Below the pieces are notes generated by a model, which had not been told where the DNA came from, ran no database searches, and saw only the letters and a list, made by a program, of their open reading frames with translations. The position numbers and the translations under genes were made by a program. Shown here one piece after another: positions 6,297 through 10,876 of a stretch of 10,876 nt of DNA (its first letter is position 1; every line of letters starts with the position of its first letter). The stretch spans positions 1 to 10,876 of the forward strand of contig DAHVXO010000273.1 in assembly GCA_027356675.1 (NCBI GenBank). Direction: 5' to 3'. The DNA is from Symbiobacteriaceae bacterium (lineage in GTDB: Bacteria > Bacillota_E > Symbiobacteriia > Symbiobacteriales > Symbiobacteriaceae).

Positions 6297-6995
6297 TTGC
6301 ACAGCCACCGGCGTTGGGTGCTGCTGCTGATCGCTGTTGGCGTGGTCTTCGCCGGCACCGTGCTCCTGCGAATCTGGCAAAGCCCGGTGGGCGCCACGCC
6401 CGAGTGCCCGGAGGGGCGCCCAATCGTGCTCGACCCCGGCCACGGCGGGGTGGACGGCGGCACCAACGTCCCTGGCATGCTGGAGAAGGACCTGGTGCTG
6501 GACATCGCCCAGCGCACGGCCCAGCAGCTGGAGGCGCGCCGGGTACCCGTGGTCTTGACCCGGTCGGCCGATGTGGATCTGGGCGGTCCCCATGACTCCG
6601 GCCGGCTCAGCCGCGACCTGACCCAGCGCATCCGCATCGCCAACCAGTGCCGGGCGGCGCTCATGCTCAGCCTGCACATCAACAGCGCTGCCGACGCCCG
6701 GGAGCGCGGGGTCATCCTCTTCTACCAGCCCTCCGGACCGAGCCGCGACGCCGCCTACTTCATCGATGATGCCCTTCGCCGCGGCCTGGAGCACGGCCGC
6801 CGGGAGCTGCCCCACCCCCAGGGCACCTTCGCCGTCCTGCGGCGCACGAAGGCGCCGGCCGTGCTGGTCGAACTGGGCTTTATCACCAACGAATCCGATC
6901 GCGCGCGGCTGCGCGACCCGGCCTACCGCACCGAGATCGCCCAGATTCTTGCCAATGCGTGCGCCGTACTTTACCAAATTTGGGTGCAACAATGA
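6297..6995 (+). CDS. cwlD: N-acetylmuramoyl-L-alanine amidase, CwlD-like (Amidase_3)
   Basis: This is a predicted zinc amidase that removes stem peptides from muramic acid. In spore formers, CwlD does this as the first step of muramic-delta-lactam formation in the spore cortex, which is needed for germination. The 232-residue product is close to the 237 residues of B. subtilis CwlD. It has an N-terminal membrane segment (about 7-26) and the Amidase_3 set: His49 in DPGHGG, Glu63 in EKDLVLDIA, His127 in SLHINS, and the catalytic Glu192 in LVELGFITN. TTG 6297 is chosen because GGGAGGGG lies 6 nt upstream and it yields a short cytoplasmic tail before the membrane helix. ATGs at 6243 and 6246 are in frame but lack a clear ribosome binding site. 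The YtxC-like gene follows in the same direction. Confidence 0.88.
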   Translation: MHSHRRWVLLLIAVGVVFAGTVLLRIWQSPVGATPECPEGRPIVLDPGHGGVDGGTNVPGMLEKDLVLDIAQRTAQQLEARRVPVVLTRSADVDLGGPHDSGRLSRDLTQRIRIANQCRAALMLSLHINSAADARERGVILFYQPSGPSRDAAYFIDDALRRGLEHGRRELPHPQGTFAVLRRTKAPAVLVELGFITNESDRARLRDPAYRTEIAQILANACAVLYQIWVQQ

Positions 6996-7015
6996 GACTG
7001 CCCAACCTCAGAACC

Positions 7016-7046
7016 GTATAACTCTTTCGAGGCGGGCCATATACTA
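7016..7046 (+). promoter_or_regulatory. Possible sporulation-type (sigma-E/K-like) promoter before the YtxC-like gene
   Basis: GTATAA (7016-7021) is followed about 15-16 bp later by CATATACTA (7038-7046). The latter resembles the CATA-nnn-TA type -10 of mother-cell sigma factors. TATACT inside it could also be a sigma-A -10, but no TTGACA-like -35 accompanies it. The downstream gene is of sporulation type, which fits. The evidence is weak. Confidence 0.3.
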
Positions 7047-7113
7047 GTACGGCAGATACCCTCGGCTTCGAGCACTTCGAGGCCGATTTACTGCAAAGAG
7101 GGGTGAAACGGCC

Positions 7114-8034
7114 GTGCAAGCGATCACGATAGGGACTGCCGCCAGTATCGACGAGATCCGCCAGCGACTCGACGACGAGTTCCGGTTCCTCGCAGATGAG
7201 GGCGTCACGATGCGCGTCGGCCTGTCGAACCGTGGAAGCTTCACCTTTCTCGATTGCAGTGTCGACGGCCTTCCGGGCGCCCCCACCCACGCGGATGCGC
7301 TCGTGCGCCATTACGTGGCAAACGCGCTCTCAGACGTGATCGTGGAGACCTGGGAGGCGGATCTGATCCGCAAGATCATCAAGGGGACCTATAACTACTT
7401 CTCCAAAGATGAGCAGGACCAGATCCTCGATTACACCGGCAAGAACCTCACGCGTAGCGGGGACGCCGAGGATGGTGCGCCGCTCTACCGGGTCAGCCGC
7501 AAATCCAGGATACTACACCGCTTGCGTGACTACCTCGACAGTGCGGACGAACTCGTCCTGGAGGGTTTTGTCACTTTTCGCCTCCGCGATTATGTCGAAG
7601 AACTGGAGGATGCCGTCGACCGGGCGGTCGACGACTTCCTGATGGAGCGGGAGTATCGCGAATTCGTTCGGCTGCTCAAGTACTTCGTTGATGTTCAAGA
7701 GCCCCGCATCGACCACGTCCACGTGCTGATCCGCCCAGGCGGTGCCTTCCGGCTGGTGGATGACCAGGGTTGCGCCATCCGCAGCGAGTACCTCGAGGAG
7801 TTCGTGGTGGAGATGGTAGAGAGCGAGGTCAACTACGAGGATCTCCTCATATCCGCTCTCATCACCCTGGCGCCCCGCAACGTAACGGTCCACGGTTCGC
7901 TGGCCGCCGGTGATGAGAGCCTGGAGACCATCAAGAGCGTCTTCACCGACCGGGTCACAATCTGTGCGGGTTGTCCGGCATGCGGCGGGACGGAGTTGGA
8001 GCATGAGTCCCCCCAGGCTACCCTGGGGCACTGA
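7114..8034 (+). CDS. ytxC: YtxC-like putative sporulation protein
   Basis: The 306-residue protein resembles the YtxC family, named as sporulation-associated but of unknown mechanism. The recognisable part is the conserved core at about residues 148-205, EGFVTFRLRDY followed by LMEREYREFVRLLKYFVDVQEP and HVHVL. No signal peptide or membrane helix is seen. The acidic N-terminal half (about 10-145) is less characteristic. The C-terminus carries a CAGCPAC triad (Cys284, Cys287, Cys290) that could bind metal. Translation starts at GTG 7114, with GAGGGGTGA upstream at suitable spacing. It sits 118 bp after the CwlD-like gene on the same strand, which supports a sporulation or germination neighbourhood. 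The function is not established for any member I can name. Confidence 0.75.
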   Translation: MQAITIGTAASIDEIRQRLDDEFRFLADEGVTMRVGLSNRGSFTFLDCSVDGLPGAPTHADALVRHYVANALSDVIVETWEADLIRKIIKGTYNYFSKDEQDQILDYTGKNLTRSGDAEDGAPLYRVSRKSRILHRLRDYLDSADELVLEGFVTFRLRDYVEELEDAVDRAVDDFLMEREYREFVRLLKYFVDVQEPRIDHVHVLIRPGGAFRLVDDQGCAIRSEYLEEFVVEMVESEVNYEDLLISALITLAPRNVTVHGSLAAGDESLETIKSVFTDRVTICAGCPACGGTELEHESPQATLGH

Positions 8035-8055
8035 GACGCCGAACTGGCATCAGCG

Positions 8056-8082
8056 GGCGCCGCCACAAATGGGGGCGCCTTT
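8056..8082 (+). terminator. Candidate terminator after the YtxC-like gene
   Basis: GGCGCCGCC (8056-8064) pairs with GGGGGCGCC (8071-8079) with one mismatch around a 6-nt loop, followed by TTT. The U-tract is short, so this may be a weak or factor-assisted terminator. It lies 21 bp past the YtxC-like stop. Confidence 0.5.
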
Positions 8083-8169
8083 GCCGCGCCTGCTGCGCCC
8101 CGATGATGCGCAGAATTCATCCGTGTAGTAAAATAGGCACAGGACCTGTGGCGAAAGGGGCCGATTCAG

Positions 8170-8640
8170 ATGACCGAGCCATTCATCAGCGAACGTGACC
8201 ACCTGCAAGGGCTGCACTGGAAATGTTTTGGCTGTGGCGAGGAGAACCGACTGGGCTTGCGGCTCAACATTCGGACCAGCGGAGAGAAGACCGAATGTGA
8301 CTTCACCCCCATCGCCGAGTTTCAGGGCCCGCCCGGCCTCACACATAGCGGCGTCGTGGCGGCTGTCCTCGATGAGGTGATGAGCCAACTGATCTATGCA
8401 CAGCTCCAGCTGGCGGTCACCCGCAAGATCGAGGTCACATACCGTCGCCCCATGCGGATTGGCGTTACGTACAAGTTTACGGCTGAGATTGTGAAGGACA
8501 ACCGGCGGATCATCGCCGTCCGTGCTGAGGCGCGCGACGCCGAGGGCAACCAGATCGCCCGTGCCCGGGGCATCTTCGCCCCGCTGGACGAGGAGCGGGT
8601 CGCCCGGCTTCTGGAAGGCGGCGCCAAGCTGAGCTCTTGA
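8170..8640 (+). CDS. PaaI-type hotdog-fold thioesterase
   Basis: This is a predicted cytoplasmic acyl-CoA thioesterase of 156 residues. It begins with a CxxC pair in WKCFGCGEEN (Cys19, Cys22) and the N-RLGL segment seen in many PaaI-like proteins. The hotdog helix carries HSGVVAAVLDEVMSQL (His59, Asp68, Glu69), where the catalytic acidic residue is expected. The KIEVTYRRPM strand and an ARARGIFAPLD end complete the fold. The substrate is unknown. ATG 8170 has AAAGGGG about 10 nt upstream. The last five codons and the stop lie inside the left copy of the long direct repeat that flanks the transposase unit. The native C-terminus may therefore have been altered by insertion, or this gene end may have been duplicated. 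Confidence 0.88.
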   Translation: MTEPFISERDHLQGLHWKCFGCGEENRLGLRLNIRTSGEKTECDFTPIAEFQGPPGLTHSGVVAAVLDEVMSQLIYAQLQLAVTRKIEVTYRRPMRIGVTYKFTAEIVKDNRRIIAVRAEARDAEGNQIARARGIFAPLDEERVARLLEGGAKLSS

Positions 8641-8705
8641 AAGTACCCGGAAGCCAATGGTAGCAATGGATTCCGGTTGCGGCGAAAAATAGATTGTGTG
8701 AATGG
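8623..8705 (+). repeat. Long direct repeat, left copy (at least 83 bp)
   Basis: This stretch is identical to 10794-10876 (offset 2171 bp). Identity begins at 8623 (8622 is C, the matching base 10793 is G) and is cut off by the window edge, so the true repeat may be longer. It covers the last codons and stop of the thioesterase plus 65 bp of non-coding DNA. It contains an imperfect hairpin (8647-8656 with 8667-8676, one mismatch, 10-nt loop). Confidence 0.95.
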
Positions 8706-8715
8706 CTGGTATGGG

Positions 8716-8761
8716 CAGGTTTCTGAGCAGTTCTAAGCCAATGTCCATCGGCAGAAACCTG
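8716..8761 (+). repeat. Inverted repeat upstream of the transposase operon
   Basis: CAGGTTTCTG (8716-8725) and CAGAAACCTG (8752-8761) are perfect 10-bp inverted copies with a 26-bp loop. They end just before the ribosome binding site of the first IS gene. They may be a transposase binding site or an RNA structure that limits expression. AAGCCAATG occurs both in the loop (8735-8743) and in the direct repeat (8651-8659). Confidence 0.7.
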
Positions 8762-8777
8762 AAAAGGGGGATGCCGG

Positions 8778-9215
8778 ATGGAGGGGTTGCACAAGGTCCG
8801 CCAGGAGATCGCCCGGTTGCGAGCGACGCACACCGACCTGTTACAGGCTCTGATGCAGTCAGAGCCGTTTATTCAGGGCTCGGCTGTGCGTCGCTTTTCC
8901 GTGTGCGGTAAGCCGGGGTGCCGGTGCCAGCGAGGGGAGAAACATGGACCATTTTGGTATCTGAGCCGGAGCGAGAACGGGCACAACCGGCTATGGTACC
9001 TGGAGAAGGAGAAAGCGGAGGTCACGGTGGCACGGGTGCAGGTATACCGGCGGTGGCGGCAGTTGCGACAGCGGTTGCGGCAGGTGGAGCGAGCGATCCA
9101 AGCAGCACTGGACCAGCTTGGGAAAGTGCTAGGGGAAACCGGGGAAGGGGGTGCTGTGGTATGTCGTACAGGCTCTGGCGAGCGGATTGTGAGCAGGCAC
9201 GGAGCGCATTCTTGA
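8778..9215 (+). CDS. DUF6788-like Cys-rich protein, first gene of the IS-like unit
   Basis: This 145-residue basic protein of unknown function has an N-terminal helical stretch (1-30). A compact CGKPGCRCQRGEKHGPFWYLS motif follows (Cys43, Cys48, Cys50, plus His56), resembling a small zinc site followed by a beta hairpin. A long charged helix, probably coiled coil (about 77-120), comes next. Proteins with this CGKPxCRC...HGPY/FW signature (DUF6788, as I recall the family) are often found next to transposases. Inference: a DNA-binding partner or regulator of transposition. ATG 8778 has AAAAGGGGG 7 nt upstream. Its last 55 bases overlap the transposase gene, which is in the -1 frame relative to it. 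Confidence 0.7.
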   Translation: MEGLHKVRQEIARLRATHTDLLQALMQSEPFIQGSAVRRFSVCGKPGCRCQRGEKHGPFWYLSRSENGHNRLWYLEKEKAEVTVARVQVYRRWRQLRQRLRQVERAIQAALDQLGKVLGETGEGGAVVCRTGSGERIVSRHGAHS

Positions 9216-10645
9216 CCGGAGAACCCGCCGAGGTCATGGAGTCGGAGTATGGACGCAATGAGCACTTGGTGGAGTACCTGCGCCAGAGTGGTTGGTGGGA
9301 GCAACTGACAGCGTTCCGACCGACCCTGGGGAAGGCGAATGGCAAGAGCCCCGAGGCATTGAACGGTGCCTGGGTGTTGGTAAATCTGGCCCATGTAGGG
9401 CATTTGGAGCATGCGGATCCCTTGCTGCGGGATGGAAAGCTGATGGTGGAGGCCGGCTTTACGCTGCGGGAGGTCAAGCGCGCAGAAAAGCTGGAGCAGG
9501 GGGTGGCGCACCGGGATACACTGCGTAACCATAGCAAGCGGATTGCGCTGACGGAGAGTCAGCGGGTGCTATACGAAAACGTGGCCTGGATGCGAAGCCG
9601 AAAGGGACTGCGGGGTAAGTGGTACGCCGTGGATGGCTTCCGGCTGGAGGTAACGGGCCAGCAGTACGAAGGTGCGGGAGAGGTGTGGGATAAGGACGAG
9701 AATCGGTGGGTGCGAGGCTACAAGGTGGTACTGGTCCTGAATGTGACCGACGGACGGGAACGGATCGTCGGGCTGGCGATGGGGCCGATCCAAATGGACG
9801 AACGGAAGCTGCTGCTGCAAATCTTGGCGGAGATGCGAGCGAATGGCCTGGAGCCCAAGGAACTGATCAAGGGGCTGATTATGGACCGGGGCTACTGGGG
9901 AGCGGAATTCCTGAGGAAGCTACAAGCGGACTACGGAGTACACTGGTGCACCCTGGTCCCCAGCTATGTCCAAGAGTTACACGCAGAGGTAGCTCGCTTG
10001 GTGGCACAAGGGCAGATGCGGCTGGTGTCACGGGTTGTGACCCGGCGGTCGGGGCGTGAGGAGAAGCTGCTGGTGGGCAGTATGAGCGACCTGATGGCGG
10101 TGGTCGAAGAGAAGCAGGAGCTGACAGTGAACGTGGTGTTAGCCCGGCGGATAGACGAGAAGACCGGGGAGATTCAGGAGCGGCTCTTCGCCACCAGCGT
10201 GCCGTTCACGGAGCAGAAACCCGCCAGGGTGATCGAGCGTTACTCGGAGCGCTGGGCGATCGAGAACGAGGGGGTGCGGGAGTTAAGCCAGCGTTGGCGG
10301 GCACGAGTGCCAATCGGGCGGTCTCTCTCAGCGATTTACGCGCAGCTTGTGATGCTTGTGCTGTGTTACAACGCGCTGAAGGATTACGCCATGCAGCGGC
10401 CCCAGGAGGCCGAAGCGCTGCAGGCAGAGTGCCGCCGGCGAGCCCGCCGGAGCTACCTGGCGGGACAGGCGGTGATCTTGTTCATCCCCCGGCGCCGCAT
10501 CTATGCGGTCATGAATGGGCAACTGCTGGCCACGCTGACGCGAGAGCGAACCTTGCGACGAGTGGAGTACTGGCTGGCACGCGGACTCACGCCGCACGCA
10601 GCAATCCAGCAGGCACGACAAGAGTCACTGATAGATGCTGGGTGA
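9161..10645 (+). CDS. IS4-like DDE transposase
   Basis: This is a predicted 494-residue transposase of the RNase-H-fold DDE class. The likely triad is Asp158 in WYAVDGFRL, Asp242 in IMDRGYWG, and Glu368 in YSERWAIENEGVREL. The last has the Y-xx-R-xxx-E pattern of IS4-type enzymes but lacks the usual following Lys. A long insert rich in beta-strand residues lies between the second Asp and the Glu. The N-terminal 110 residues are helical and probably bind the element ends. The C-terminal part is strongly basic. The frame is open back to 8918, but ATG 9161 is preferred: it has GGGGAAGGGGG 9 nt upstream, and the upstream translation is low-complexity. It overlaps the preceding gene by 55 bp in the -1 frame. 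No canonical slippery heptamer was found in the overlap, so coupled re-initiation is more likely than frameshift fusion. Confidence 0.85.
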   Translation: MSYRLWRADCEQARSAFLTGEPAEVMESEYGRNEHLVEYLRQSGWWEQLTAFRPTLGKANGKSPEALNGAWVLVNLAHVGHLEHADPLLRDGKLMVEAGFTLREVKRAEKLEQGVAHRDTLRNHSKRIALTESQRVLYENVAWMRSRKGLRGKWYAVDGFRLEVTGQQYEGAGEVWDKDENRWVRGYKVVLVLNVTDGRERIVGLAMGPIQMDERKLLLQILAEMRANGLEPKELIKGLIMDRGYWGAEFLRKLQADYGVHWCTLVPSYVQELHAEVARLVAQGQMRLVSRVVTRRSGREEKLLVGSMSDLMAVVEEKQELTVNVVLARRIDEKTGEIQERLFATSVPFTEQKPARVIERYSERWAIENEGVRELSQRWRARVPIGRSLSAIYAQLVMLVLCYNALKDYAMQRPQEAEALQAECRRRARRSYLAGQAVILFIPRRRIYAVMNGQLLATLTRERTLRRVEYWLARGLTPHAAIQQARQESLIDAG

Positions 10646-10722
10646 GTCACTGACGAAAATGGCACTGGACCCATCTCGGGCATTGTATTCCCTTGAGTCG
10701 GCAACGGCGAGCCGTGAGAGGT

Positions 10723-10744
10723 GATGAGATGAAACCATCTCATC
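10723..10744 (+). repeat. Short perfect hairpin near the right end of the IS-like unit
   Basis: GATGAGATG (10723-10731) and CATCTCATC (10736-10744) are perfect 9-bp arms around AAAC. It lies 77 bp after the transposase stop. A pyrimidine-rich stretch follows about 15 bp later, not directly, so it is a doubtful terminator. It could instead be a subterminal transposase site. The rest of 10646-10793 shows no gene. Confidence 0.6.
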
Positions 10745-10793
10745 CACACGGGCTCGTTCTTCTATTTTCTGGACCTACTTTCGATTCCTCAGG

Positions 10794-10876
10794 GCCAAGC
10801 TGAGCTCTTGAAAGTACCCGGAAGCCAATGGTAGCAATGGATTCCGGTTGCGGCGAAAAATAGATTGTGTGAATGG
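10794..10876 (+). repeat. Long direct repeat, right copy, cut by the window edge
   Basis: This is identical base for base to 8623-8705, including the thioesterase last codons and stop, here without the gene in front. The window ends while identity is still perfect. It may be the start of a second, tandem copy of the IS-like unit, a duplicated host segment, or an assembly overlap at a contig end. Confidence 0.95.

Larger units (their letters stand above)
8639..10793 (+). mobile_element. Insertion-sequence-like unit with DUF6788-like and DDE transposase genes (ends approximate)
   Basis: Two overlapping genes, a small Cys-rich protein and an IS4-like transposase, form the core. The ends are not certain. 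GAAAGTA at 8639-8645 is mirrored by TACTTTC at 10776-10782, which could be the tips of short imperfect terminal inverted repeats. The direct repeat begins 16 bp outside the left tip. Hairpins at 8716-8761 and 10723-10744 lie just inside each side. The unit is flanked by direct repeats of at least 83 bp, far longer than a normal target-site duplication. Confidence 0.6.

Noticed and set aside
8918..9160. Upstream extension of the transposase from 8918
   Set aside because: The extension lies entirely within the DUF6788-like gene in another frame, translates to Gly/Ala-rich low-complexity sequence, and has no better ribosome binding site than ATG 9161.
1..10876. CRISPR arrays, rRNA genes, phage genes, toxin-antitoxin or defence systems
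   Set aside because: No regularly spaced repeats, rRNA motifs or recognisable defence or phage proteins were seen on either strand.

Overview
This is a GC-rich stretch from what looks like a spore-forming, high-GC Firmicute of the Symbiobacterium, Thermaerobacter or Limnochordia kind. That placement is inferred from gene content: a CwlD-like germination amidase, a YtxC-like sporulation protein, VanW/G5 and copper-amine-oxidase-N/NlpC-P60 cell-wall proteins, an M42 aminopeptidase, and strong AGGAGG ribosome binding sites with GTG and TTG starts. No taxonomic marker gene is present.

Layout. A 12-codon tail of a gene from outside the window meets, tail to tail, a minus-strand M42 metallopeptidase (38-1117). 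Divergent from it are three plus-strand envelope genes: a VanW/G5 protein (1271-2605), a secreted NlpC/P60 peptidase with a copper-amine-oxidase-N domain (2712-3545), and a VTT/DedA-like membrane protein (3602-4252). A tRNA-Gly(GCC) follows (4308-4382), with a near-consensus promoter and a strong terminator. Next is a membrane-anchored DsbA-like oxidoreductase (4514-5176), convergent with minus-strand folD (5192-6052); the two share a terminator hairpin. Divergent from folD run a CwlD-like amidase (6297-6995), a YtxC-like protein (7114-8034) and a PaaI-type thioesterase (8170-8640). The right end is a two-gene insertion-sequence-like unit: a Cys-rich DUF6788-like protein and an IS4-like DDE transposase. 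It is bracketed by a direct repeat of at least 83 bp that runs into the window edge.

The most notable signal is in the DsbA-like gene. Its reading frame is interrupted by one TGA exactly where the first catalytic cysteine of the CxxC motif belongs. The frame then continues through the second cysteine, the rest of the fold and the cis-proline motif. The simplest reading is a selenoprotein with a U-H-F-C active site, normally annotated as two broken ORFs. Stem-loops directly downstream of the TGA are SECIS candidates. No selenocysteine machinery gene lies in this window, so the call rests on alignment logic.

Other points worth attention are the folD leader, where a 26-bp perfect palindrome is followed by a U-tract just before the ribosome binding site, unusual substitutions in FolD substrate motifs, and the unresolved structure of the repeat-flanked transposase unit.
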